This document shows positions 27,125 through 35,920 of a DNA stretch of 64,000 nucleotides, piece after piece. Position numbers and translations under genes: made by a program. Location of the stretch: positions 248,001-312,000 of the forward strand of contig NZ_MXPU01000002.1 of assembly GCF_002204185.1 (NCBI RefSeq), in the 5' to 3' direction. Under the pieces are notes generated by a model. The model worked only from the letters and a program-made list of their open reading frames with translations. It ran no database searches and was not told the DNA's origin. Each line of letters starts with the position of its first letter. The first letter of the stretch is position 1. Source of the stretch: Rhizobium esperanzae. Its GTDB lineage: Bacteria > Pseudomonadota > Alphaproteobacteria > Rhizobiales > Rhizobiaceae.

Positions 27125-27155
27125 CGCGTTTTAGGCTGATCCCGCGGATGGACAG

Positions 27156-30100
27156 ATGTCGAAGGGTATTATCGCAAATTCGGTGATGAACGCGGCGGCA
27201 GGCATGCTGCTGCTGCTGACGGGCTTCGTCTCCTCGATCATCACCGCGCGTCTGCTTGGACCGGAGGCCAACGGCATCGTCGCCTTCTCGCTGTGGCTGG
27301 TGATGACGGGCGCCTCCATCGCCGAGCTCGGCTCCAGCATCACGCTGCTGAAGACCCTGCCGCAGCTTTCGGCGGAGGGCTATGACGCGGGACGCCGGAG
27401 AGGCTTTGCCGCCATCCTCGTCAGCTTCATGATGTTTTCGACGGTGCTGCTGCTGGCGCTCTACGCCCTGTTCTTCCTGACCTCCGAGGAGATGCACTGG
27501 GCGAAAACCGCGCCTTCCGTCGCGCTCGTCACTGGCGTGCTGTTCTTCGTCCAGGCGATCGGATCTTTCGTCAAATTCTACCTGATCGGCGAAAAGAGGC
27601 TGGGCAGCTTCTTCAAACTGACCGTCGCCGTCTCTACCCTACAGCTCGCCGGCGTCGCCGTCGGCGCCGTCCTCTACGGGGTCGAAGGCGTTCTCGTCGG
27701 CTATGCGCTCGGCCAGCTCGTGCTGTTTTTCGCCACAATGCCGATCCTTCTTGCACGGCGCGACTGGTGCGGGGTTTCACTGAGGTACCTCGCCTCCTCC
27801 TCCATTATCCTGTCGATCCAGTTCATCATTGATTCCATTTTCCTCAACCGGCTTGAACTGCTCTTCCTGCAGCAGTTCTGGTCTGTGGAGATGGTCGGCT
27901 ATTATGCCGTCGGCCTGTCGATCGCCAACATCGCACTGCAACTGCCGATCCAGATGACCGGCAGCCTGCTGCCCTACTATTCCGAACGGCGGCACAGCAG
28001 CGACGATTCGACCTTGCCGGTCGAGGTCTTCGCCGCCGTCACCCGCAGCATGGCCTATATCGTGCTGCCGATGAGCCTCGGGCTGGCCGCGATCTCCAGC
28101 GAACTGGTGCTCGTCGTGTTCGGGGAAGCCTTCCGCCGCAGCGGCACGGTGGTCGCGCTGCTCGCGCTCGTCGCTCCCGCCTACACCTTTATGCAGATCC
28201 TCAGCCTCTATCTGCTGTCGATGGACCAGGCCCGCTCCCGCCTCAACATCAGCGTGATAGGTGGCCTCCTCATGGTAGCGGGTTGTTTACTGATCGTACC
28301 TAGGCTTGCCGCCGAGGGGGCCGCAATCGTACGCATTCTCGTGTTCGTTGCGATGTCGGTGATGATGATCAGACAGACAGGATTCGGGTCCCAGCTCTCG
28401 GGTCTCTACGCAAGCCTGACGAAGGTGACGCTGGCCTCCATCTTGTGCGCCTGCGCGGCGATTTCAGTGCTGGAATTCGTCCATGGCCCGATCGGTCTTA
28501 TCCTAGCGATCATCGCCGGCACGCTCGCACATTTCGCCGCACTCCGCGTGCTGCGCGCCGTGCCCGCCGAGGATGTCGAGGTCATGCGCTCCATTGTCGA
28601 AAAGATGCCGTCGGCGCTGCGGCGGCCGGTCGGCCGCGTGATCGACTTCATTGCGCCGGGGCGCCCCGGCGATCCCGACCGCGCCAAGGTCGCGCCTGGC
28701 GAATTTTCGCTCGAACCGGCCGAAGGTGCGGGACGCAGCGCCGCCCTGCCCGTGGTCTTCGATGGCACGATCGGGCTGTTCATGCCGGAAAATCCCGAAG
28801 CCGGGAAACGCTCGGCCGCGGTGCTCTTCGTCAGCCCCTGGGGCTTTGAGGAAATGTGCAGCCGCAAGTTCTTCCGCGTCGCGGCCGAACATTTCTCCGA
28901 TATCGGCGTACCCAGCCTGCGCTTCGATTACCGCGGCACCGGCGATGCGCTCGATTTCGGTGCGCTTCCGGCAAGGCTGGAAACCTGGGAAAACTCGATC
29001 CGCGCGGCGGCCGCCAAGCTGAAATCGCTGACCGGCCGCGACCGCATCATCCTGATCGGCCAAGGTCTTGGCGCAACCCTTGCCCAGCGCATCGGCTCCT
29101 CGATCGAGGGCCTCGACAGCCTCGTCATGCTGGCACCGGTGCTGAGCGGCCGCGCCTATATGCGTGAACTCAACATGTGGTCGAAGATCATCGACGCCGA
29201 TCTCGGCCTCGGCCAGCAGCACGTGCAGGCTGCAAAGGTGCAGATCGCCGGGCTTGTCATGCCGGAAGAGATCGCCGCCGAGCTCGGCAAGCTCAACATC
29301 GCCGTGCCGCAGGGGCTCGCGGCGTCCCGCTACCTGATCCTCGAACGTCCGGTCAGGGCCGAAGATACCGGCTTTGCCGATGCGCTGCAGGCGCTTGGCG
29401 CCAATGTCGAGCAGAAAGTGTTCGACGGCTATGACGAGCTCGTCACCAATCCGCTCTTCGCCAAGACACCCATTGATGTCGTCGAGCTTCTGACGGATTG
29501 GCTGAAGACGGCGACGGTGGAGACATCGGCCGCTCATTCGCCGGCAGCGGTCGAAACGACATCGCTTGCCGGCGAAGGCTTCGCGGAAACGCCGGTGCGT
29601 TTCGGAAGTCACGATCATCTGGTCGGTGTCGTCAGCCGGCCGCTCGGCGAGATCAAGGGCAATGCCGTGCTCTTCCTGTCGACCGCCTATGACCGGCATG
29701 CCGGCTGGGGACGGACGACGGTAGACATGGCGCGCGAACTCGCCCGCCATGGCGTCGTGTCGCTGCGCTTCGATTCCGCCAATGTCGGCGACAGTCCGCC
29801 GCGGCCGGATGCGCCGGAGCAGGTGCTTTATTCGATGACGCAGACCGACGATGCGATCGCCGCGCTCGATCTGCTCGAAAGCGTCGTTGCCGGCCCCGTC
29901 ATGGTCGCTGGCCGCTGCAGCGGCGGCTATGTCGCCTTCCGCGCCGGCGTCGCCGACGAGCGGCTGAAGGCGGTCGTCTCGATCAATCCCTTCGTCTATT
30001 ACTGGGATCCGAAGGTGCCGGTGCGCCGCGAGCATGTCGTCTCCGTTCCCCGCAGCCTCGACGATTACGGTCAGCGCCTGGCGCGGCTCGACACGCTGAA

Positions 30101-30467
30101 GCGGCTGCTGCGCGGTCAGGTGGACGTGGTGTCGGCGCTGCGCAATATCGTCATCGCCGGCGGCCGGCGACTGTCGCCCTTCGTCGCGCCGCTGCTCGAA
30201 CTGCTTCCCGACCGGCGCCATATCGCCCGCGAGGTCCGACAGTCCTTCGCGCTGTTCGGCAGGCGCAAGGTGCCGCTGACGCTGATCTACAGCGAAGGCG
30301 ACGTCGGTCTCGATCATGTCTATTTCCATTTCGGCCCGCGCGGCGCCAGGCTCTCCCGCTACCCAAACGTGCGGCTGCTCATGCTGCCGGATGCGGACCA
30401 CAATCTGACGCCGCCGCAATCGCGCAAATTCGTCCTCGACGAGATCATTCGCCTGGCGAGAGCGTAA
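27156..30467 (+). CDS. Wzx-like polysaccharide flippase fused to two alpha/beta-hydrolase domains
   Basis: An 1103-residue three-part protein. Residues 1 to about 470 are a MOP-superfamily flippase with about 12 helices (MLLLLTGFVSSIITARLLGP near the start), of the kind that moves lipid-linked glycans across the inner membrane. Residues 530-780 form a first alpha/beta-hydrolase domain with FDYRGTGDA; its nucleophile elbow reads GQGLGA (residues 635-640), glycine where Ser is expected, so it is probably inactive. Residues 800-1100 form a second hydrolase domain with elbow GRCSGG, placing Cys921 as nucleophile, and His1082 in DADHNL. Cys-nucleophile hydrolases are known next to exosortase systems. 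It follows the aa:CP ligase operon and likely exports or edits the same glycan. Confidence 0.85.
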   Translation: MSKGIIANSVMNAAAGMLLLLTGFVSSIITARLLGPEANGIVAFSLWLVMTGASIAELGSSITLLKTLPQLSAEGYDAGRRRGFAAILVSFMMFSTVLLLALYALFFLTSEEMHWAKTAPSVALVTGVLFFVQAIGSFVKFYLIGEKRLGSFFKLTVAVSTLQLAGVAVGAVLYGVEGVLVGYALGQLVLFFATMPILLARRDWCGVSLRYLASSSIILSIQFIIDSIFLNRLELLFLQQFWSVEMVGYYAVGLSIANIALQLPIQMTGSLLPYYSERRHSSDDSTLPVEVFAAVTRSMAYIVLPMSLGLAAISSELVLVVFGEAFRRSGTVVALLALVAPAYTFMQILSLYLLSMDQARSRLNISVIGGLLMVAGCLLIVPRLAAEGAAIVRILVFVAMSVMMIRQTGFGSQLSGLYASLTKVTLASILCACAAISVLEFVHGPIGLILAIIAGTLAHFAALRVLRAVPAEDVEVMRSIVEKMPSALRRPVGRVIDFIAPGRPGDPDRAKVAPGEFSLEPAEGAGRSAALPVVFDGTIGLFMPENPEAGKRSAAVLFVSPWGFEEMCSRKFFRVAAEHFSDIGVPSLRFDYRGTGDALDFGALPARLETWENSIRAAAAKLKSLTGRDRIILIGQGLGATLAQRIGSSIEGLDSLVMLAPVLSGRAYMRELNMWSKIIDADLGLGQQHVQAAKVQIAGLVMPEEIAAELGKLNIAVPQGLAASRYLILERPVRAEDTGFADALQALGANVEQKVFDGYDELVTNPLFAKTPIDVVELLTDWLKTATVETSAAHSPAAVETTSLAGEGFAETPVRFGSHDHLVGVVSRPLGEIKGNAVLFLSTAYDRHAGWGRTTVDMARELARHGVVSLRFDSANVGDSPPRPDAPEQVLYSMTQTDDAIAALDLLESVVAGPVMVAGRCSGGYVAFRAGVADERLKAVVSINPFVYYWDPKVPVRREHVVSVPRSLDDYGQRLARLDTLKRLLRGQVDVVSALRNIVIAGGRRLSPFVAPLLELLPDRRHIAREVRQSFALFGRRKVPLTLIYSEGDVGLDHVYFHFGPRGARLSRYPNVRLLMLPDADHNLTPPQSRKFVLDEIIRLARA

Positions 30468-30489
30468 GCGGGTGTTCGATTAGGCAGGA

Positions 30490-31668
30490 TCAGAGGCTTT
30501 CCGCAGTGGCGATATCAAGCGATCTGTAGAGATCGATGTAACGCCCGGCGACGATATCCCAGGAATAGCCGCGCGCGGCGTCAAGGAGCTCCGAGCGAAG
30601 GGCGTGCGGTCGGCACGCAAGGTCGGCATAAGCCGATTCCATGGCCGTCGCGGCAGTCTCCGGACTGGTGAAATCGGCAAGTCTGATGACGGCATGTCGG
30701 TCGGCGAGTGTTTGAAAGGCATCGTTGGCGTTCAGCACCGGCAGTAGGCCGGCGCTCATCGCCTCCAGCGCGACCAGGCCGAAACCTTCATATTCCGAGG
30801 CGGAGGCGAAGAGCGAGGCTGCGGTGATGATGCGGCGGATAGTATCATTGTCTGGCGACACATGCAGGGTGACGCGGCCGGTCAGGTCCCGGCTTTCGAT
30901 TTTGCCTTCGATATCCTCCCGATTCCGGTCGGATTCGGCCCCGACGATATCGAGATGCCATTCCGAATCGCGGCTCTTCAGAACGGCCATCGCGTCGAGC
31001 AGGTGGTCCAGCCGCTTGTTCACCGAAAATCGACCGATGGTGACGACGCGGCGCCTTGCCAGGCGTGAGGCGGTGTCGGCGAACTTGCCGATATCGGCGC
31101 CATTCTCGATCAGCACGCTGTCCGGCACGATCTCGGAAAATTGCTTGAGATCGGAGGCGCTGCAGCAGACCACGCGGCGATAGGCCCTCGCCGAGGCGCG
31201 AGTCAGCGTGCGGAACCATATCTTCTTGATCGCCGCGTATTTCCTGGTGTGGAAGAAACCGCCATGCGTGGTGACGATCATCGGCTTGCCGTGCAGCAGC
31301 CGGCCCCAGGCGAGCGCATCGAAGAAGAAGTCGATGGCATGGACGTGCACGAGATCGGCGTCGCCGAGATGACGAAAAACCTGCGGCGCCAACGGATAGC
31401 GACTGCTGCCGGACCACGGGATGCGCACCACCTCGATGCCGTCGATATTCTCGCAAGCCGGCAGCTTATCTTCAGGCGCGGTGAACAGCGAGTTCAACGT
31501 GACGACGCGGACACGATAGCCACGCCGGAGGGTCTGGCGGCTGAGATTGGCGACGACGTCTTCCAGGCCGCCGCGATTGGGCAGGAACTGGCGCACGACA
31601 TGGACGATCAGCGGAGCCGTTTGCGGCTGCGGATTCTCGCGCCCACTATCTGCCTCGACGATCGCCAT
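30490..31668 (-). CDS. GT4-family glycosyltransferase
   Basis: A 392-residue retaining GT-B glycosyltransferase. The acceptor domain begins IVHVVRQFLPNRGGLEDVV near residue 22, with the Gly-rich loop of GT4 enzymes. The donor domain has GRFSVNKRLDHLLDAM near residue 217 and the catalytic EYEGFGLVALEAMSAG near residue 302. It is convergent with the flippase fusion gene, 22 bases apart, and forms the right border of the glycan region. It may start the same glycan, but this is inferred from position only. Confidence 0.87.
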   Translation of the reverse strand: MAIVEADSGRENPQPQTAPLIVHVVRQFLPNRGGLEDVVANLSRQTLRRGYRVRVVTLNSLFTAPEDKLPACENIDGIEVVRIPWSGSSRYPLAPQVFRHLGDADLVHVHAIDFFFDALAWGRLLHGKPMIVTTHGGFFHTRKYAAIKKIWFRTLTRASARAYRRVVCCSASDLKQFSEIVPDSVLIENGADIGKFADTASRLARRRVVTIGRFSVNKRLDHLLDAMAVLKSRDSEWHLDIVGAESDRNREDIEGKIESRDLTGRVTLHVSPDNDTIRRIITAASLFASASEYEGFGLVALEAMSAGLLPVLNANDAFQTLADRHAVIRLADFTSPETAATAMESAYADLACRPHALRSELLDAARGYSWDIVAGRYIDLYRSLDIATAESL

Positions 31669-31812
31669 TTTCCACCTATCGCTGCGCGTGCCAAACTCGT
31701 GTTGGCGCGGATTTATAGCAACGACCAGATATCTCAGGCGTTAAGGCGTGGGTTCAGCAACGTCCTGCGGAAGCGATTCTTCGCAACAGGGTTAATCGTG
31801 TCTGACGGGAGT

Positions 31813-32049
31813 TCAGAAAGCTTTGAAGGTGAGCGTCGTCAGCGACCGGACGATGCCTGGAATATTGGCGATATTGTCGTTGATGAACTTGCCGATATCC
31901 TGGCCTTCCTCGATATAGACCTTCAACAGCAGGTCGTAATCGCCGCTTGTGGAATAGAGCTCGGAGACCAGCTCGGTCTGGTAGATGGCGTCGGCGACCT
32001 CATAGGTCTTGCCGGGGGCGCATTGGAGCTGGACGAAGATCGGCTTCAT
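31813..32049 (-). CDS. Stand-alone Lrp/AsnC ligand-binding (RAM) domain protein
   Basis: A 78-residue protein consisting only of the alpha/beta sandwich that in Lrp/AsnC regulators binds amino acids. The pattern VAELYSTSGDYDLLLKVYI (here with SELY) and IPGIVRSLTTLTF is typical of this domain. There is no helix-turn-helix. Such proteins may bind an amino acid or form mixed oligomers with full-length Lrp proteins. The open frame extends upstream, but ATG 32049 starts the conserved domain. It lies just downstream of the LysR gene, beside a lysine catabolic cluster, which fits an amino acid-sensing role. Confidence 0.8.
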   Translation of the reverse strand: MKPIFVQLQCAPGKTYEVADAIYQTELVSELYSTSGDYDLLLKVYIEEGQDIGKFINDNIANIPGIVRSLTTLTFKAF

Positions 32050-32117
32050 GGAAATTTCCTGCAACGTTGTTTGGCCCGCATAATGGTCGAAAGCGCCATG
32101 CGGATGCAAGCCGTTCC

Positions 32118-33026
32118 TCACGTGGTCCGTCCGGCCGTCGCTTCCGCGACGATCCAGTCGCGAAAGGCGGCGAGCGGGGCATAATCGGCGCGCTCGCTGG
32201 GACAGGCAAGATAATAGCGCTCCCGGCTCTCCATCTCCCGGTCGACGGCGGCAACGAGATCGCCGCGCCCGAGTTCTTCCTGCATCAGGAATGTCGGCAA
32301 CAGGGCGACACCGAGACCGGCGATCGCGGCTTGCGCTGCGGTGGCGAACTGATCGAAGAGCATGCCGTGCACGCTTTCGAAGGAAACGCCATTGCCGGCG
32401 AACCATTGTTCCCAGGCATCGGGGCGCGTCGTCAGATGCAGAAGCGGAACCGCAAGCAGATCCTCTGGGCGCGAAATCCTGTGCTGCTTCAGGAAATCGG
32501 GACTGCAGGCCGGCACTGTGCGTTCCGACATCAGCAAGGTCAGTTCCGCGCCGGGCCAGTGCGCGTGGCCGAAGTGGATCGCGGCGTCGATCGAATCGAG
32601 CCGGAAGTCGAAGGGCGAAAGCCGGGTCGCCAGATTGATGGTCACGCCGGGACTGGTGCTAAGAAAGCGGCCCAGGCGTGGCGCCAGCCAGCGCGTGCCG
32701 AAGGTCGGCAGGATGGCGAGATTGAGCGTGCCGCCATGCGGATTGGCGCGCAGGTTCAAGGAAGCGCTCGAGATGCGCCGCAGCGCCTCGCGAATCTCCC
32801 GGGCATAGCCGTCGCCGGCGAGCGTCAGCCGCATGGTCTGGCGTTCGCGCAGGAAGAGCTCGACGCCAAGCTGCTCCTCCAGTGCGCTGACCTGACGGCT
32901 GACGGCGCTCTGTGTCAGATCGAGTTCGCGCGCCGCCGCCGTCACGCTGCCGGTGCGGGCGACCGCCTCGAAGGCGGCGAGATGTGAAATCGACGGCAGA
33001 AAACGTCTTGAAGCGAGCATGATCAT
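32118..33026 (-). CDS. LysR family regulator (GcvA-like)
   Basis: A 302-residue regulator. Residues 10-70 are the LysR helix-turn-helix (LAAFEAVARTGSVTAAAREL, then LTQSAVSRQVSALEEQLGVE), followed by a linker helix and a periplasmic-binding-protein-like effector domain. SPFDFRLDSIDAAIHFG near residue 165 is typical of GcvA-type proteins. It is divergent from the HglS-type gene, with palindromes CATTC-N7-GAATG and ATTTC-C-GAAAT (33045-33055) in between. It probably activates the lysine/pipecolate genes in response to a pathway intermediate. Confidence 0.88.
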   Translation of the reverse strand: MIMLASRRFLPSISHLAAFEAVARTGSVTAAARELDLTQSAVSRQVSALEEQLGVELFLRERQTMRLTLAGDGYAREIREALRRISSASLNLRANPHGGTLNLAILPTFGTRWLAPRLGRFLSTSPGVTINLATRLSPFDFRLDSIDAAIHFGHAHWPGAELTLLMSERTVPACSPDFLKQHRISRPEDLLAVPLLHLTTRPDAWEQWFAGNGVSFESVHGMLFDQFATAAQAAIAGLGVALLPTFLMQEELGRGDLVAAVDREMESRERYYLACPSERADYAPLAAFRDWIVAEATAGRTT

Positions 33027-33131
33027 TCCGTTTCAGAATGAGCTATTTCCGAAATGTCGATATTTTCGGGTTTCCCGCGATTGTAAAGAGTTTCATCCTG
33101 CAAAAACGGAATGAGCCGGAGTTTTTCCAAG

Positions 33132-34544
33132 ATGCCGCACGCCTTCGTTTCCACAGACCATATACGATCGCTTTTCACCGAGGCGATGTCGCAGATGTAC
33201 CGGACGGAGGTGCCGCAATACGGCACGCTGATCGAACTGGTCGCGGATGTGAATGCCGGCTGCCTCGAAAGGGACCCCGCTCTGCGCGAACGCTTCGCCA
33301 GCGCCGACGAACTTGAGCGCATCGATATCGAGCGTCACGGCGCCATCCGGCTCGGAACGGCGGAAGAGCTTTTCACCATCCGTCGGCTGTTTGCCGTCAT
33401 GGGCATGCAGGCGATCGGTTATTACGATCTTTCGGTCGCCGGCGTGCCGGTTCATTCCACCTGCTTCCGGCCGATCGACGAGGCGGCGCTGAACGTCAAT
33501 CCGTTCCGCGTCTTCACCTCGCTGCTGCGCCTGGAGCTGATCGAGGATGAAAGCCTGCGCCGGGAAGCCGAGGCCATTTTGGCAGCGCGACGCATCTATA
33601 CGCCGCGCGCCATCGCGCTGATCGAGCGTCATGAGCAGAATGGCGGTCTCACGGAAGCGGAAGCGAGCGAATTCGTCGCTGAGGCGCTTGAAACCTTCCG
33701 CTGGCACGGCGAGGCCACTGTCAGCGCCGAAACCTACAAGCGCCTGCACGACGCGCATCGGCTGATCGCCGACGTCGTCAGCTTCAAGGGGCCGCACATC
33801 AACCACTTGACGCCGCGCACGCTCGATATCGATGCGGTCCAGGCCCGCATGCCGGAACGCGGCATTACCCCGAAAGCCGTCATCGAAGGACCGCCGCGCC
33901 GGCAGTGCGACATCCTGCTGCGGCAGACGAGCTTCAAAGCGCTGGAGGAGGCGATCGTCTTCTCAGGTGACGAGGGTACGGTCCAGGGCACGCACACCGC
34001 CCGCTTCGGCGAGATCGAGCAGCGCGGCGTGGCGTTGACGGCCAAGGGCCGCGCGCTTTACGACCGGCTGCTCGCCTCGGTTCGCGGCGAAGTGCAGGTC
34101 GGCGCCGGCGGCGCCAAGGCCGGCGCCTATGACCAGGAATTGGCCGAGCGCTTCAAGGCGCTGCCGGACGGCTGGGATGAGCTGCGCAAGCAGGATCTCG
34201 CCTTCTTCCGTTATTCCGCCACGCCGGCGGGCATCGCCGCCGCGGTCGCCGGGCCACTGCCGCGCGATCCAGAAGCGCTTGTTGCCAAGGGCTACCTCGC
34301 CTTTGCGCCGATCGTCTACGAAGACTTCCTGCCCGTCAGCGCGGCCGGCATTTTCCAGTCGAATCTCGGCACCGACCAGCAGCAGAATTATGCGACGCGC
34401 TCGAACCGCGATGCCTTCGAGACCGCACTTGGAGCAACCGCTCAGGACGAACTGGCGCTTTATGCGGAACGGCAGGCCGCATCGCTGGAGGCCGCGATGG
34501 AGGCGCTCGGGGTCGCGGGCCTGCAGCTGAGGACCCTTGCGTGA
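33132..34544 (+). CDS. hglS: 2-oxoadipate dioxygenase/decarboxylase (HglS/YdcJ, DUF1338)
   Basis: An Fe(II)-dependent enzyme that turns 2-oxoadipate into D-2-hydroxyglutarate, the late step of D-lysine/2-aminoadipate catabolism in Pseudomonas. The 470-residue protein shows the conserved ERHGAIRLG (His69, Arg73) and NHLTPRTLD (His225) and a glutamate around position 294 (FGEIEQRG), matching the metal-binding His-His-Glu set of the family. ATG 33132 has GGAG at 10 bases; ATG 33111 would add 7 residues. It heads a cluster with an AmaA-like oxidase and an AmaB-like aldehyde dehydrogenase, which supports a lysine pathway. Confidence 0.88.
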   Translation: MPHAFVSTDHIRSLFTEAMSQMYRTEVPQYGTLIELVADVNAGCLERDPALRERFASADELERIDIERHGAIRLGTAEELFTIRRLFAVMGMQAIGYYDLSVAGVPVHSTCFRPIDEAALNVNPFRVFTSLLRLELIEDESLRREAEAILAARRIYTPRAIALIERHEQNGGLTEAEASEFVAEALETFRWHGEATVSAETYKRLHDAHRLIADVVSFKGPHINHLTPRTLDIDAVQARMPERGITPKAVIEGPPRRQCDILLRQTSFKALEEAIVFSGDEGTVQGTHTARFGEIEQRGVALTAKGRALYDRLLASVRGEVQVGAGGAKAGAYDQELAERFKALPDGWDELRKQDLAFFRYSATPAGIAAAVAGPLPRDPEALVAKGYLAFAPIVYEDFLPVSAAGIFQSNLGTDQQQNYATRSNRDAFETALGATAQDELALYAERQAASLEAAMEALGVAGLQLRTLA

Positions 34545-34611
34545 AATCGCCGCTTCAACACCTGTTCTTATGCGCTAGAGTAGTCCGGTTTCAATCCGGT
34601 CGGACTATGCC

Positions 34612-35895
34612 ATGCTGAATGACCCGCGCTCCCACGGCCTCTGGGAAAAGACCGCCGGCGAACCGCCGGCGACCTCGCCTCTCCAAGGCGCGGTGTCGGC
34701 AGACGTCGTTATCGTCGGCGGCGGCTATACCGGCCTGTCCTCCGGCCTGCATCTAGCCGAAGCCGGGTCGAAGGTGGTGCTGCTGGAGGCGAAGGAGATC
34801 GGCTTCGGCGGTGCTGGACGCAATGTCGGCCTGATCAATGCCGGCATGTGGGTGATGCCCAACGACCTGCCCGGCGTGCTCGGCCCCGTCCATGGTGAAC
34901 GCCTGCTCGAAATGCTCGGCAACGCGCCGAAGCTCGTCATGGAATTGATCGACAAACATGCGATCGCCTGCGAACTCGAGCGTAACGGCACGCTGCACTG
35001 CGCCGTCGGCGCCGACGGGCTGAAGGAGATCGAGGAGCGTGCGGCGCAATGGTCTGCCCGCGGCGCGCCCGTCGTGCTGCTCGATGCGGCTGAAACGGCC
35101 AAGCGCACCGGCAGCGAGGCTTATGCCTGCTCACTGCTCGATCTGCGCGCCGGAACGCTGCAGCCGCTTGCCTATGCGCGCGGCCTCGCCCATGCCGCCG
35201 TCAAGGCGGGCGTCGCCATCCATACATCGAGCCCCGTCATCGCAACCGAGCGTCGCGGTAGCCGCTGGACCGTGAAGACGGAAAGCGGCGAAGTCAGCGC
35301 GGACTGGATCATCGTCGCGACCGATGCCTACAGCACCGGCCCCTTCGAGCAGGTGCGCAACGAGCAGGTCTATCTGCCCTATTTCAATTTCGCCACCGTG
35401 CCGCTCGGCCACAATCTGCGTCAGTCGATCCTGCCGGGGCGAGAAGGCGCATGGGACACCAAGGATATTCTCTCCTCCTTCCGCATGGATCAGGCTGGAC
35501 GTCTCGTTTTCGGCAGCGTCGGCGCGCTGCGCAATACCGGCCTTGCCGTACACAAGGGCTGGGCCAAACGTGCGCTGAAGCGGCTCTTTCCCATTATCGG
35601 CGATGTCGAATTCGAATGCGAATGGTATGGCCAGATCGGCATGACCGACAATGCGCTGCCGCGCTTCCACAAATTCGCCCCGAACGTCATCGGCTTTTCG
35701 GGCTATAATGGCCGCGGCATAGCCCCCGGCACGGTCTTCGGCCGCACATTGGCCGACCATATTCTCGGCCGGCTTGCCGAGGCCGATCTGCCGCTGCCGC
35801 TGACGTCACCCAGCGAGCCGAGCTTCCGTGCGCTCAAGGAACTATGGTACGAAGCCGGCGCTCAGGTCGCCCATTTCGCCGATGCCCGCTTCTGA
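34612..35895 (+). CDS. amaA: FAD-dependent oxidoreductase, AmaA-like (L-pipecolate oxidase)
   Basis: A 427-residue DAO-fold flavoprotein. The FAD-binding VVIVGGGYTGLSSGLHLAEAG starts near residue 31, GFGGAGRNVGLINAGMW near residue 62 covers the isoalloxazine region, and GFSGYNGRGIAPGT near residue 362 is the C-terminal FAD loop. This subclass includes the L-pipecolate oxidase AmaA and gamma-glutamylputrescine oxidase PuuB. The neighbouring ALDH7 and HglS genes favour pipecolate as substrate, giving piperideine-6-carboxylate. The specific call rests on context. Confidence 0.75.
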   Translation: MLNDPRSHGLWEKTAGEPPATSPLQGAVSADVVIVGGGYTGLSSGLHLAEAGSKVVLLEAKEIGFGGAGRNVGLINAGMWVMPNDLPGVLGPVHGERLLEMLGNAPKLVMELIDKHAIACELERNGTLHCAVGADGLKEIEERAAQWSARGAPVVLLDAAETAKRTGSEAYACSLLDLRAGTLQPLAYARGLAHAAVKAGVAIHTSSPVIATERRGSRWTVKTESGEVSADWIIVATDAYSTGPFEQVRNEQVYLPYFNFATVPLGHNLRQSILPGREGAWDTKDILSSFRMDQAGRLVFGSVGALRNTGLAVHKGWAKRALKRLFPIIGDVEFECEWYGQIGMTDNALPRFHKFAPNVIGFSGYNGRGIAPGTVFGRTLADHILGRLAEADLPLPLTSPSEPSFRALKELWYEAGAQVAHFADARF

Positions 35896-35920
35896 GAACA
35901 ATAAGATTGGAAACACGACA

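Noticed and set aside
28503..30419. 638-codon open frame antisense to the flippase fusion
   Set aside because: Mirrors the codon pattern of the plus-strand gene and lacks its own start context.
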